DNA of 64,000 bases from Sorangium cellulosum (GTDB lineage: Bacteria > Myxococcota_A > Polyangia > Polyangiales > Polyangiaceae), in the NCBI RefSeq assembly GCF_004135735.1, contig NZ_CP012670.1, positions 7,828,501-7,892,500 on the forward strand, given 5' to 3'. Shown here piece by piece: positions 1 to 9,182 of this stretch. How positions within the stretch are numbered: the stretch's first letter is position 1; every line of letters begins with the position of its first letter. The position numbers and the translations under genes are program-made. Below the pieces are notes generated by a model, which was not told the DNA's origin, made no database searches, and saw only the letters and a program-made list of their open reading frames with translations.

Positions 1-939
1 CTGGTCGCGCTCCCGGGCTCGCTCATTTACTTGCTGGGCGTCGCGATCCTCTATGGAACGTACGCCACGCTGGACCTCTCGGTCCTCGGCGCGCGGCTCT
101 CCTCGGACCTCGCGACGCGGGCCGCGCTCGCGCTGCTCACCCTCGGGCTCTGCCTCAAGGCCGCGCTCTTCCCGCTCCACGCCTGGCTGCCGCCGTCCTA
201 CGTGAGCGCGAGATCGACCGTCAGCGCCTTCGTCGCCGCGCTCGTCGGCAAAGGCGCGTTCTACATTCTCCTGAGGATCTGGCTCGCGGCCTTCCCCGCG
301 GATCTCGCGCCCCGGGTCGGGCAGCTCCTCGGGGCGCTCGGCGCCGCGAGCGTCGTCTGGGGCGCGCTCCTCGCATTGAGACAGCGGCGGCTGAAGGCGC
401 TCATCGCCTATTCGAGCGTCTCGCAGCTCGGTTACTTCTTCCTGCTCTTTCCGCTCGACACCCCGGGCGCCTGGTCGGGCAGCGTGTACATGGCGATCTC
501 GCACGCCGCCGCCAAGGCGTCGATGTTCCTGGCGGCCGGCACGATCCATCGCGCGGTCGGCCATGACGACCTCGATGGGCTGCGGGGCCTGTCCGAGCAA
601 CTCCCCCTCACCTCCTGCTCCCTGATGCTCGCGGGCGTCAGCCTGATGGGGATGCCGCCCAGCGGTGGATTCGTCGCCAAGTGGCTGCTCGTCCGCGCGG
701 CCATGGAGCGCGGCGCGTGGTGGCTGGCCGTCGTGGTCCTGGCGGGCGGGCTGCTCACCGCGGGGTACGTGTTCCGGATGTTGCGCCGCGCGCTCACGCC
801 CTCGCCGCGCGACGCGCGCCCGCGCCCGCCCCCGCGCCGCGAGGAGCTCGCCGCCTTCGCGCTCGCCCTGTTCGCGCTCCTGCTCGGGGTCGCGCCGAAG
901 GCCCCGCTCGAGCTCCTCCTCGTGAGGCTGCCGTCGTGA
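1..939 (+). CDS. Proton-translocating antiporter subunit (NuoN/MrpD family), 5'-truncated
   Basis: The reading frame is open from the first base, so the N-terminus lies outside the window; about 312 residues remain. It is very hydrophobic, with repeated transmembrane segments. It carries the family signature KAALFPLHAWLP, in which the Lys and His belong to the proton path of the NuoL/M/N and MrpA/D family, followed by a conserved AYSSVSQLGY helix. Its stop overlaps the GTG start of the next subunit, so the genes are cotranscribed and probably translationally coupled. The product is an inner-membrane ion-translocating subunit. Whether it belongs to a Mrp-type Na+/H+ antiporter or a complex I-like machine depends on genes upstream of the window. 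Confidence 0.85.
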   Translation: MVALPGSLIYLLGVAILYGTYATLDLSVLGARLSSDLATRAALALLTLGLCLKAALFPLHAWLPPSYVSARSTVSAFVAALVGKGAFYILLRIWLAAFPADLAPRVGQLLGALGAASVVWGALLALRQRRLKALIAYSSVSQLGYFFLLFPLDTPGAWSGSVYMAISHAAAKASMFLAAGTIHRAVGHDDLDGLRGLSEQLPLTSCSLMLAGVSLMGMPPSGGFVAKWLLVRAAMERGAWWLAVVVLAGGLLTAGYVFRMLRRALTPSPRDARPRPPPRREELAAFALALFALLLGVAPKAPLELLLVRLPS

Positions 940-2426
940 GCCTCGACGCGCTCATTCCCCTCCTGGTCGTCCTCAGCTCTCTCCTGCCTGGGCTCGTCAT
1001 CTTCCTGCTGACCGAGGAGCAGCACCTCACCCGGACCGTCCTCAACCTGGCCTCGGCCATCGTGAAGCTGGTGCTCACGGGGGTCCTGGTCTGGGGGGTC
1101 CTGCGGGGTCGACTTTACGAGACGCGCCTGCCGTTCCTCCCCGGCGCGGATCTGCTCCTGCGCGCCAGCTCGTTCAGCATGCTCTTCGTCACGCTCTCGG
1201 CGGTCCTCTGGCTCGTGACGACCGTGTATGCGGTGGGCTACCTCGAGGGCTCACCCCACCGCAGCCGCTTCTTCGGCTTCTTCTCGCTGAGCGTCGCCTC
1301 GACGATGGGCGTCGCGCTCGCGGGGAACCCGCTCACGTTCCTCCTCTTCTACGAGATGCTCACCCTCGCCACGTACCCGCTCGTCGTCCATCGCGGCACC
1401 GAGGAGGCGCTCCGCGCCGGCGATCTCTACCTCCGCTACACGATCCTCGGCGGGACGTTGCTCCTCGCGGGTGTGATCTCCCTTTACGCGCTCGTCGGCT
1501 CGTTCGAGTTCACGGAGGGAGGGGCGCTCCCCGAGCTCGAGCCGCAACGGAGGTCGATCCTCATCGTCGTGTTCGCGCTCCTGATCGGGGGCCTCGGGGT
1601 GAAGGCCGCCCTCTTTCCGCTGCACGCCTGGCTGCCGGTGGCCATGGTGGCGCCGGCCCCGGTGAGCGCCCTCCTCCACGCGGTCGCCGTCGTCAAGGCC
1701 GGGGCCTTCGGGATCACGCGCGTGGTCTACGACGTGTACGGCGTCCGACTCGTGCATGAGCTCGGCGTCACCGAGCCGCTCGCGCTCCTCGCCGCGACGA
1801 CGATCCTCTACGGCTCTCTCAAGGCCCTCTTTCAGGACGACCTCAAGTCGCGGCTGGCCTACTCGACCGTCAGCCAGGTCTCTTACATCATCCTCGGCGT
1901 GGCGGTGTTCGGCACGCTGACCACCATCGGCGGCATCGTCCATCTCGTCCACCAGGGGCTGATGAAGATCACGCTGTTCTTCTGCGCCGGGAACCTGGCC
2001 GAGGAGCTCGGGCTCCACAAGGTGAGCGAGCTGCGCGGCGTGGGCCGGCGGATGCCGTTGACGATGGGCGCCTTCACCCTGGCGGCGCTGGGGATGATCG
2101 GCGTACCACCGCTCGCCGGGTTCGTGACCAAGTGGTACCTCGGGATTGGCGCGCTCGAGGCGGGCCAGCCGTGGGTCGTCGGCGTCCTGCTGGTCAGCAG
2201 CTTGCTCAACGCCGCGTACTTCTTGCCGATCGTCTGCGACGCATGGTTCCGGGAGCCGGCGGCGCCCTGGCCGGGGGCCGGTCGCCGCGTGGAGGTGGGT
2301 TTGCCCCTGCTGCTGCCCACGCTGGTCACGGCGGCGCTCGCCCTCGCGGTGGGGCTCTTCGCCGACACGCCGCTGAGCCCCCTGGGGTGGGCCAAGTTGA
2401 TCGCCGAGCGGGAGTTCCGCCCGTGA
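936..2426 (+). CDS. Proton-translocating antiporter subunit (MrpD/NuoN-like), second of three
   Basis: A 496-residue polytopic membrane protein. The GTG start at 936 overlaps the previous stop (GTGA), and the hydrophobic N-terminus VSLDALIPLLVVL begins directly there. The core Proton_antipo_M signature KAALFPLHAWLP occurs near residue 225, followed by a conserved Lys-containing helix (AVAVVKAGAFG) and the YSTVSQVSY motif, all diagnostic of ion-translocating subunits of complex I and Mrp antiporters. Length fits the family (480-500). It shares its architecture with both neighbours, so the three probably form one multi-subunit membrane complex. Which cation is coupled cannot be told from sequence. 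Confidence 0.88.
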   Translation: MSLDALIPLLVVLSSLLPGLVIFLLTEEQHLTRTVLNLASAIVKLVLTGVLVWGVLRGRLYETRLPFLPGADLLLRASSFSMLFVTLSAVLWLVTTVYAVGYLEGSPHRSRFFGFFSLSVASTMGVALAGNPLTFLLFYEMLTLATYPLVVHRGTEEALRAGDLYLRYTILGGTLLLAGVISLYALVGSFEFTEGGALPELEPQRRSILIVVFALLIGGLGVKAALFPLHAWLPVAMVAPAPVSALLHAVAVVKAGAFGITRVVYDVYGVRLVHELGVTEPLALLAATTILYGSLKALFQDDLKSRLAYSTVSQVSYIILGVAVFGTLTTIGGIVHLVHQGLMKITLFFCAGNLAEELGLHKVSELRGVGRRMPLTMGAFTLAALGMIGVPPLAGFVTKWYLGIGALEAGQPWVVGVLLVSSLLNAAYFLPIVCDAWFREPAAPWPGAGRRVEVGLPLLLPTLVTAALALAVGLFADTPLSPLGWAKLIAEREFRP

Positions 2427-4192
2427 GCCGCGTCGACACGGCCGCCTGGACGACCGTCGCGGCGTTCGCGTTCCCCCTGCTCCTCGCGGCGGCCATGCCG
2501 ATTCGCGCCCTTCGGCCCCTGACCACGGCGCTCGCCCCGTGGGCCGCGCTGCCGGCGCTGCTTCTCGCCGTGGGCCTGCGGGGTCGCGCGACCGTCGACT
2601 GGGCGTCGGCCGTCTTCGGGATGCAGCTCGGCGCTCAGGGCATGGTGGCGCAGGCCTTCCTGCTCTTCACGGCGTGCCTCTGGCTCGCCGCCGGCCTCTT
2701 CGCCCGCGCCTACATGGCGGAGGATCCGCATCGCCCTCGTTTCTGGCTCTTCTTCCTCGCCACGTCGAGCGGGAACATCGGGCTCGTGCTCGCGCGGGAC
2801 GTGGCGACCTTTTATCTCTTCTATGCGCTCATGACCTTCGCCGCGTACGGGATGGTCGTCCACGACCGGACCGAGGCGGCGCTCCGCGCGGGTCGGGTCT
2901 ACCTCGTGATGGCCCTCGCCGGCGAGATGCTGCTCTTGATGGCATTTTTCCTCATCGCCGGCGCCGACATCAACGTCGGCCTGGAGGACGTCCCGCGCGT
3001 CGTGGCTGCCTCGGCACACCGGGAGTTGCTCGGCGCGCTGGTGCTCGTCGGCTTCGGGGTCAAGGCCGGGGCGATCCTCCTGCACATGTGGCTTCCGCTC
3101 GCGCATCCGGTGGCGCCGACGCCGGCGAGCGCGGTCCTGAGCGGCGCGATCATCAAGGCGGGCCTCCTCGGCTGGCTGCGCTTCTTGCCCCTCGGCGAGG
3201 TCGCGCTGCCCGCCCACGGCGCTGCGTGCGTGGTCGCCGGGGCCAGCGCGGCGTTCTACGGCGTCGCGCTCGGGCTGACCCAGCGAGATCCGAAGACGAT
3301 CCTGGCCTACTCCAGCATCAGCCAGATGGGCTTCATGACGGCCGCGATCGGCGTCGGCCTCTCGAATCCAGCCGTCGTTCCCTCGGTGGTCGCGGCGATC
3401 GTCTTCTACGCGACGCACCACGCCGTGGCGAAGGGGGCGCTCTTCCTCGGGACCGGCGTGGCCAGGGCGACGGGCTCCGGCTGGCCGGGGCGCCTCGTGA
3501 CGCTGGGCCTCCTGTGGCCAGCGCTGGATATCTCCGGGGCGCCGCTCTCCAGCGGCGCGCTCGCGAAGATCTCCCTCAAGAGCGTGGTGGAAGAGGCGTC
3601 CTGGGGGACCACCCCGCTGCCCTGGCTGCTCTCCGTCGGCGCCGTCGCCAGCACGGTTTTGATGATCCACTTCCTGCATCGCACGATCCCCCGCTCGACC
3701 GAGCCCGGCGCCCCCGGGGCGGGGCTGTGGGTGCCCTGGGCGTCCCTCCTCGTGCTGGATCTCGTCCTCCTCGCGAGGCCGCCCGTCACGCCGGAGGACG
3801 CCGCGCTGCTCTTGCATGCCGACAAGATCTGGGGTGCGGCCTGGCCCGTGATCGTGGGCGTCGTGGTCGCCGCCGGCGTCGGGGTGCTGCGACGACGAGG
3901 CGCGCGACTCCGCGTCCGTGTCCCGCCTGGAGATCTGCTCTACCTGGTGGACGCCGCCCTGCCGAGGCTGGAGCGGGCCGTGCTCGCCGCCAGGGAGGCA
4001 TGGATAAGCGCACCGCTCCGGAAAGGGCGCGCGCTGCAGGCCTCGATCGCGCGGGTCTCGGATCGCCTCCTGCAGGCAGCGGAAAAGGTCGAGGTCGATC
4101 TCGCGGCGTTCAGGACGATCGGGTTGCTGTTCCTCTTCGGGATCCTTGTCCTGGCCGCGCAGCTCCTGTCGACGTCCATGGGGGGCCGTTGA
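2423..4192 (+). CDS. Proton-translocating antiporter subunit, third of three, with C-terminal extension
   Basis: A 589-residue paralogue of the two upstream subunits, starting at a GTG that overlaps the previous stop by four bases. The family core is present as KAGAILLHMWLP, with the His kept, followed by the helix IIKAGLLGWLRF and YSSISQMGF. After the last core helix there is a hydrophilic stretch of about 80 residues with a helical, charged segment near 500-570 and one final membrane span (LLFLFGILVLAAQLL). That tail is longer than in simple MrpD proteins. It is the last gene of the operon and runs into a strong hairpin. The role is inner-membrane ion translocation by family; the tail has no assigned function. 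Confidence 0.85.
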   Translation: MSRVDTAAWTTVAAFAFPLLLAAAMPIRALRPLTTALAPWAALPALLLAVGLRGRATVDWASAVFGMQLGAQGMVAQAFLLFTACLWLAAGLFARAYMAEDPHRPRFWLFFLATSSGNIGLVLARDVATFYLFYALMTFAAYGMVVHDRTEAALRAGRVYLVMALAGEMLLLMAFFLIAGADINVGLEDVPRVVAASAHRELLGALVLVGFGVKAGAILLHMWLPLAHPVAPTPASAVLSGAIIKAGLLGWLRFLPLGEVALPAHGAACVVAGASAAFYGVALGLTQRDPKTILAYSSISQMGFMTAAIGVGLSNPAVVPSVVAAIVFYATHHAVAKGALFLGTGVARATGSGWPGRLVTLGLLWPALDISGAPLSSGALAKISLKSVVEEASWGTTPLPWLLSVGAVASTVLMIHFLHRTIPRSTEPGAPGAGLWVPWASLLVLDLVLLARPPVTPEDAALLLHADKIWGAAWPVIVGVVVAAGVGVLRRRGARLRVRVPPGDLLYLVDAALPRLERAVLAAREAWISAPLRKGRALQASIARVSDRLLQAAEKVEVDLAAFRTIGLLFLFGILVLAAQLLSTSMGGR

Positions 4193-4220
4193 GGCTGCGT
4201 GAGGGGTCTCGCCAGGCTGC

Positions 4221-4262
4221 CCGGCCCCCCGGGGGGGCGCAATCGCCCCCCGGCGGGGCCGG
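4221..4262. terminator. GC-rich hairpin between convergent genes
   Basis: Two arms of about 19 bases (CCGGCCCC... and ...CGGGGCCGG) pair almost perfectly around a CAAT loop. The hairpin sits between the stop of the antiporter operon and the convergent pectate lyase stop at 4277. No clear U-tract follows on either strand, as is common in this GC range, so a bidirectional terminator is inferred from structure and position. Confidence 0.6.
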
Positions 4263-4276
4263 TCGGATCTGCCAGG

Positions 4277-5497
4277 TCAGTACTCGGTGTTGTTGGACGT
4301 CGTGATCCTCGACCCGGACAGCCCCATGAACAGCTCCTTGCCGATGTCGCTGTAGCGCGTGTTCGTCATCGTGACGGTGCTCGTGCTGCTGTCCGTCCTG
4401 AAGATGGCCTCCTTCATGCGGGAGATGTCGCAGCGGTCGATGAACACGTCGACCTTGAACTTGGTGCCGCCGTTCTGCCGGATGAACTTGCCGGCGTTCG
4501 AGGCCCTGAAGTTCGAGACCCGGAAGGTGCTGGCCGCGTTGATCTGGAACACCTTGTCCTCGCCGTTCACGGCCGAGCCGCCGTTCAGCACGACCGTGCC
4601 GGACCCCTTGATGGTCAGGGCGTCCTCGCCGATGTCCTCCCAGACGATGTTCTCCAGCGTGACGTTCCCGTAGGTGTGAATGCCGTCGGCCGCCGGCGCG
4701 CCGAGGACGACGTTCCTCAGCACCGCGCCGTTCTCCAGCTTGAACACCGGCTTCTGCCCCTCGGACTGGCTGCCGTCGCCGAGCGCGCTGCCGGCGATGA
4801 AGCGCTTGCCACCGCCGTCATACACCTGGCCGGATTTCACGACGATGGTGGAGCTCACGACCCCGCCGTTCCCGATCGTCGTGCTGCCCCCGCCCCCGCC
4901 CGAACCGCTCGACGAAGAGCTCGACGTCGAGCCGCTGCTGCTCGATCCGCCGCCGCTTCCGCCGCTTCCCGCGCTTCCGCTCCCCGTCGGCACGAGCTCG
5001 ATGTAATCGATCTTGAAATCGTAGTCCTTCGCGCTGGAGCTCTCGCCGGTGGAGACCAGCCTGAACGCCACGGTGCCCGACAGGCTCCTCGTACCGAGGT
5101 TCACGACGTTCCAGCGGTCGCTCGACGAGGAGGAATATCCGTCGAGGCGCCCCACCGAAGCGTTGTTCAGCCGGAGCTCGTAGCTCCCGTACACGTTGCG
5201 CTGGGCATAACGCACCACGACCTGGTACTGCCCCGCGGGCACCGATCTCGAGAACTGGAAATAATCGCCGCTGGCGTTCGCCTGGAGCCTCACCGTGCTC
5301 GAGCTCGCGTCGACCTTGTCCCCCGACGAGGTGGACCAGGTCTGCGACTCGCCCTCGAACCGCGTGGCGCTCACCGCCTCGCTCGCGCTCTCGATCTCCA
5401 TCATGGCCTCCTCTTCCGAGAGGCAACCGGCCGCGATGGTCCCAGCCAACCCCAGCGTCAGCAGCACAGGAGAAGCGAAGGTTCGTCGAAAGTTCAT
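4277..5497 (-). CDS. Secreted pectate lyase (PL3-type) with N-terminal carbohydrate-binding module, lipoprotein
   Basis: A 406-residue protein. The ATG at 5497 is chosen because GAGGA lies eight bases upstream and the product then begins with a clean lipoprotein signal ending in AAGC (Cys about residue 25). Residues about 45-175 form a CBM6/CBM35-like beta-sandwich (ATRFEGESQTW start, ELVPTG end). A Ser/Gly linker follows, then a parallel beta-helix domain of about 200 residues typical of PL3 pectate lyases (DGIHTYGNVTLENIVWED, GEDALTIKG, GGTKFKVDVFIDRCD). It would cleave de-esterified polygalacturonan by calcium-dependent beta-elimination at the cell surface. A second in-frame ATG five codons upstream (5512) has a poorer ribosome site. 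Confidence 0.88.
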   Translation of the reverse strand: MNFRRTFASPVLLTLGLAGTIAAGCLSEEEAMMEIESASEAVSATRFEGESQTWSTSSGDKVDASSSTVRLQANASGDYFQFSRSVPAGQYQVVVRYAQRNVYGSYELRLNNASVGRLDGYSSSSSDRWNVVNLGTRSLSGTVAFRLVSTGESSSAKDYDFKIDYIELVPTGSGSAGSGGSGGGSSSSGSTSSSSSSGSGGGGGSTTIGNGGVVSSTIVVKSGQVYDGGGKRFIAGSALGDGSQSEGQKPVFKLENGAVLRNVVLGAPAADGIHTYGNVTLENIVWEDIGEDALTIKGSGTVVLNGGSAVNGEDKVFQINAASTFRVSNFRASNAGKFIRQNGGTKFKVDVFIDRCDISRMKEAIFRTDSSTSTVTMTNTRYSDIGKELFMGLSGSRITTSNNTEY

Positions 5498-5934
5498 GTT
5501 CACGTTCCTCATGTTGTCGCGAGTTGACGCGCAGCCCATGCGTTCTCCGGACGACCTCGCGGTGAGGCGTGTGGAGCGGTCGTCAGCCCCCCCACGCGCA
5601 CGCCAGGTGTGCTCCGGCGCTGCGCTGGTCGCACGTGCCTTCATGGCAACGCGCAGGCCATATGCTGGCTTGGTCGAGACCGTCAACATCGCACGATCTC
5701 GCTGGATCTTTCCTCGAAGGAGCCGTGATATGCTTCCTCGTTCACGGCGGCGCGCCAGCGCGCTGTCACGCGCGGGTGGAACAGTGTCAACCCGGAGTCG
5801 ACAGGCATCGACCTCGACGAGCCGACCGCCGCCGGACGACGGGTGACGCAACGCGGCGATTCCAGCACGATCGCAGCGCGCGTAGCGTGAGCACAACGGG
5901 TTGCCGTCGAGTCCGCCCTCATCCATAATCAGCC
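5498..5934. other. 437-bp divergent intergenic region
   Basis: This space separates the divergently transcribed pectate lyase and DUF1592 genes and must hold both promoters. A short palindrome-rich stretch around 5600-5645 contains GCACGTG-type motifs twice, possibly regulator sites. No convincing small gene or RNA was seen. Confidence 0.4.
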
Positions 5935-7668
5935 ATGCTTCGACTGCTTCGATATCGCACGTGCGGGGTCGTGCTGACCCTGGCGCTGGCGGGAGTCGCC
6001 GGCTGCCTTGGAGATCTCGGAGTTCCCGGCGCCTCCGGGTCGAGCTCGTCCGGATCGGGCCCCTCCGGCTCGGGCTCCTCCGGCTCGGGCTCCTCCGGCT
6101 CGGGCTCCTCGGGCTCGGGCTCCTCGGGCTCTTCCGGCTCGGGCGGCGGCGTCACCCTGCCGGATGGAACGGAGAGCGCGACGCTCCTGCCCGCGCGGAT
6201 TCGCCGCCTGACGAACGCGGAGTACGCCGCCTCGGCGCGCGCGTTGACGGGGACCACCACGAACCCGAGCGAGCGCTTCGCGCCGGACTCGCGGCAAGCC
6301 GGCTACACGGTGAACGACGCGCAGCGCGTGGATCCGGTGCTGGCGAAGCAGCTCGCCGCCTCGGCCGAGGCGCTCGCCGCCGAGGTGAAGGGCAAGCTGG
6401 CGGAGCTCGCCCCCTGCGCGGATCCGAGCGCGCAGGCGGAGAGCTGCGCCCGGGAGTTCATCCGGTCGTTCGGCGGCCGCGCCTACCGCCGCCCGCTCGA
6501 CGCGGCGGAGGCCGACGCGCTGTTCACGGTCTACCAGGTCGGCGCGAAGGGCGCGACGTACGCCGACGGGGTCGAGCTCGTCGCGCGCGCGGTCCTGCAA
6601 TCGGCCGGCTTCCTCTACCTGACCGAGCTCGGCGACGGCTCCGGCGGCGACGTGCTCACCCTCACGCCCCACGAGCTGGCGAGCTCCCTCTCGTACCTCG
6701 TCACCGCCGGCCCGCCCGACGACGCGTTGCTCGAGGCCGCCACGTCGGGCGCGCTGCTCACGCCCGAGGGCCGCGAGGCCGAGGTGCGCCGGCTGCTCGA
6801 GACGTCGCCGGCGCGCGAGCGCCTCGTGCGGGTCGTCCGCGAGTGGCTCGGCGTCGACCGGATCGCGGTGACCGGGAAGGACTCGAACGTCTACCCCGCG
6901 TTCGCGGGCGCCAGGGAGGCGATGGAGCGCGAGACGGAGCAGTTCGTCTCGGAGGTGCTGTGGGGCTCCACCGGCACGGTCGGCGAGCTCCTGGGCGCCG
7001 ACTGGAGCGTCATCGAGGCGCCGCTCGATCAGGTCTACGGCGCTGCCGGCACCGGGCGCGTGACGCTCCCGAACCGGCGCGGGCTCCTCAACCAGGGCGC
7101 CTTCCTCTCCGTCTACGCGCACGCCACGGAGACGGCCCCGGTGCTGCGCGGGGTGGCCATCCTGCGCCGCGTCGCCTGCACCAACATCCCCTCACCCGTC
7201 GAGCTCAACATCAACGTCGTCCCGCCGGTGCCCGACCCGACCAAGACCACGCGGGAGCGCTTCGAGGTCCACGCGACCGACCAGGAGTGCAGGGGGTGCC
7301 ACAACCTGATCGATCCGTTCGGCTTCTCGTTCGAGGCGTTCGACGGCATGGGCATGGCCCGCACGACGGACAACGGGCACCCGGTCGACAGCGCCGTGAC
7401 CGTGGCGATGGGCGCCGACTTCGACGGCGCGTACCCGGACAGCAACGCCCTCGCGGTCACCCTGTCCACGAGCCCGACCGTGCGCTCGTGCTTCGCCCGC
7501 AACGTGTTCCGCGCCTCGGCCGGCCGCGGCGACAAGGACGCCGCCGAGAGCGAGGCGTCGTTCCTGAAGGTCTGGGAGACCCTGCCCGAGGCCGAGCAGG
7601 GCAAGCTCGTCGAAACGCTCATCGCCTACGTCAAGAGCGATCTCTTCAGCCATCGGAGGCCCCAGTGA
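5935..7668 (+). CDS. DUF1592/DUF1588-family lipoprotein with CxxCH motif
   Basis: A 577-residue protein with a lipoprotein signal ending in VAGC (Cys about 24), then a Ser/Gly repeat linker (GSG/SSG units, residues 34-72). Then come the DUF1587/1595/1592/1588/1585 modules known from planctomycete and myxobacterial surface proteins. Visible landmarks are RIRRLTNAEYAASARALTG (start of DUF1587), CAREFIRSFGGRAYRRPL (DUF1595), and CRGCHNLIDPFGFSFEAFDG in DUF1588, whose CxxCH could bind haem c. Its stop overlaps the start of the DUF1552 gene, and this pairing is widespread in myxobacteria. The biochemical role is unknown; a cell-surface redox function is possible. Confidence 0.85.
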   Translation: MLRLLRYRTCGVVLTLALAGVAGCLGDLGVPGASGSSSSGSGPSGSGSSGSGSSGSGSSGSGSSGSSGSGGGVTLPDGTESATLLPARIRRLTNAEYAASARALTGTTTNPSERFAPDSRQAGYTVNDAQRVDPVLAKQLAASAEALAAEVKGKLAELAPCADPSAQAESCAREFIRSFGGRAYRRPLDAAEADALFTVYQVGAKGATYADGVELVARAVLQSAGFLYLTELGDGSGGDVLTLTPHELASSLSYLVTAGPPDDALLEAATSGALLTPEGREAEVRRLLETSPARERLVRVVREWLGVDRIAVTGKDSNVYPAFAGAREAMERETEQFVSEVLWGSTGTVGELLGADWSVIEAPLDQVYGAAGTGRVTLPNRRGLLNQGAFLSVYAHATETAPVLRGVAILRRVACTNIPSPVELNINVVPPVPDPTKTTRERFEVHATDQECRGCHNLIDPFGFSFEAFDGMGMARTTDNGHPVDSAVTVAMGADFDGAYPDSNALAVTLSTSPTVRSCFARNVFRASAGRGDKDAAESEASFLKVWETLPEAEQGKLVETLIAYVKSDLFSHRRPQ

Positions 7669-9113
7669 TCCGCCGATCGACAACACGCCGCACGTTCCTC
7701 CGCGCCATCGGCGCGGGCCTCGCGACGCTCCCCTTCGTCAGCATGCTCGAGGACTCCCTGGCCCAGGAGAGCGGCGAGGAGCTGCCGCTCAAGCTCATCG
7801 CGCTCTATCACCCGCACGGCATCGCCGCCGAGTACTGGGCGATGCGCGAGGGCGACACGGAGACGAGCTTCGACATCACCTACGAGAACTGCTCGCTCCA
7901 GCCGTTCGACGATCCGGCGACCTTCGGCAAGAGCTTCAAGGACAGGATCCTCGTCGTCGAGGGGATCGACCACCTGTCGAACGCCAACGGGCACGACTCG
8001 GCCGGCACCATGCTGACCGGCAGCCGCATCGACGGGCAGAAGCCGCTCAACATCTCGCTCGACCAGTACCTCGCGGTGGAGAAGGGGCTCGGCGCCGACA
8101 CCCGCATCACGAGCGTCGCGCTCGGGGTGGGCCTGGACGGGACCGCCTCGGGAGAGACGCTGTCCTTCGGGGCGGGCGGCGCGCCGCTGCCGAAGATCAT
8201 CCACCCGACCGAGGCGTTCGAGCTCCTGTTCGCGGGCCTCGTCGTGGGCGACGACCCCGAGGCGCAGGCCCGCGCGGCGCGGCAGCGCGAGCTCGGGCAG
8301 AGCGTGATCGACTTCGTGCGCGGCGACATCAACCGCCTGCGCGGGCGCCTCGCGCCGGCCGAGCAGCAGAAGCTCGATCAGCACCTGACGTCGCTCCGCG
8401 AGCTGGAGAAGCAGTACGCCGCGCCGAGCGCCGGCGGGCAGGCGTGCGCCTTGCCGCCCAAGCCCGACGCGTCGAAGTTCCCGTCCGTGAAGCAGTGGAA
8501 CGGCGGCGAGCCGTACTTCGACGCCATCACCGACGCGCACATCGACCTGTTGGCGCAGGCCATCGCCTGCGGGGTCACCCGCTTCGCGACGCTGTTCATG
8601 AACGACCTGGCGTACGAGGGGAACCCGCTGGGGTTGCCGAAGGACAACCACGGCTCGGTCGCGCACACGTACGACGCCTCGCCCGTCGGGAACAACGGCC
8701 GCCCCGGCGCCGGCAACCCGTCGACGTGGGTCCCGCTCGCGAAGTTCAACCGCTACAGCTACTCGAAGATCGCGCGCCTCATGCAGCGGCTCGACGCGCT
8801 CGGCGCCCTCGACAGCACGCTGATCTACGCGTCGAGCGACATGGGGAACCCCGCCCTGCACAGCACGCGCAACGTGCCCACGCTGCTGGCGGGCGGGGCG
8901 AACGGCAAGTTCCGGATGGGCCGGCGCATCAAGCTCAAGGCGGACTGCCCTCCGGATTCGCCGTGGTGCGGCGAGGCCGACGCCACGTTCACGCCCGTCA
9001 CGAACAGCCGGATCCTCGTGTCGATCGCCCAGGCGTTCGGCGTCGAGATCGACGCGTTCGGCTCCCAGCCCGACCCGAAGCTCACGACGGGCGCGCTGAG
9101 CGAGCTCACCTGA
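7665..9113 (+). CDS. DUF1552 family protein exported by Tat
   Basis: A 482-residue protein starting at the GTG at 7665, four bases inside the preceding gene. The N-terminus holds a twin-arginine signal (TRRTFLRAIGAG followed by a hydrophobic stretch and a cut near SLAQ). The body matches DUF1552, with LIALYHPHGIAAEYWAM, VEGIDHLSNANGHDSAGTML, GVTRFATLFMNDLAYEG and a C-terminal DSTLIYASSDMGNP segment that resembles the alkaline-phosphatase-like DUF1501 superfamily. Coupled translation with the DUF1592 gene suggests the two act together in or outside the outer membrane. Folding before Tat export hints at a metal cofactor. No activity is proven for the family. Confidence 0.85.
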   Translation: MIRRSTTRRTFLRAIGAGLATLPFVSMLEDSLAQESGEELPLKLIALYHPHGIAAEYWAMREGDTETSFDITYENCSLQPFDDPATFGKSFKDRILVVEGIDHLSNANGHDSAGTMLTGSRIDGQKPLNISLDQYLAVEKGLGADTRITSVALGVGLDGTASGETLSFGAGGAPLPKIIHPTEAFELLFAGLVVGDDPEAQARAARQRELGQSVIDFVRGDINRLRGRLAPAEQQKLDQHLTSLRELEKQYAAPSAGGQACALPPKPDASKFPSVKQWNGGEPYFDAITDAHIDLLAQAIACGVTRFATLFMNDLAYEGNPLGLPKDNHGSVAHTYDASPVGNNGRPGAGNPSTWVPLAKFNRYSYSKIARLMQRLDALGALDSTLIYASSDMGNPALHSTRNVPTLLAGGANGKFRMGRRIKLKADCPPDSPWCGEADATFTPVTNSRILVSIAQAFGVEIDAFGSQPDPKLTTGALSELT

Positions 9114-9126
9114 ACAAGCGAATCAC

Positions 9127-9182
9127 GAGGGCGGAGGGCCCAGCTCGGGCGCGGCCGGGGCGGGCCCTCGCCGCCCGCCCTC
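9127..9182. terminator. Long GC stem between convergent genes
   Basis: Arms GGGCGGAGGGCCC and GGGCCCTCGCCGCCC can pair across a loop of about 20 bases. The stem lies in the 67-bp gap between the DUF1552 stop and the convergent glycosyltransferase stop. A bidirectional terminator is the likely role. Confidence 0.5.

Noticed and set aside
1883..3817. A 644-codon minus-strand open frame
   Set aside because: It is antisense to the second and third antiporter subunits, which have clear family motifs; its own sequence is low-complexity (Arg/Glu/Gly).
2539..4305. A 588-codon plus-strand frame over the third antiporter subunit
   Set aside because: It is an out-of-frame shadow, rich in Arg/Gly/Ala, and has no membrane segments.
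4199..5527. A 442-codon plus-strand frame opposite the pectate lyase
   Set aside because: The minus-strand gene has a signal peptide, binding module and PL3 core; the plus frame is low-complexity antisense.
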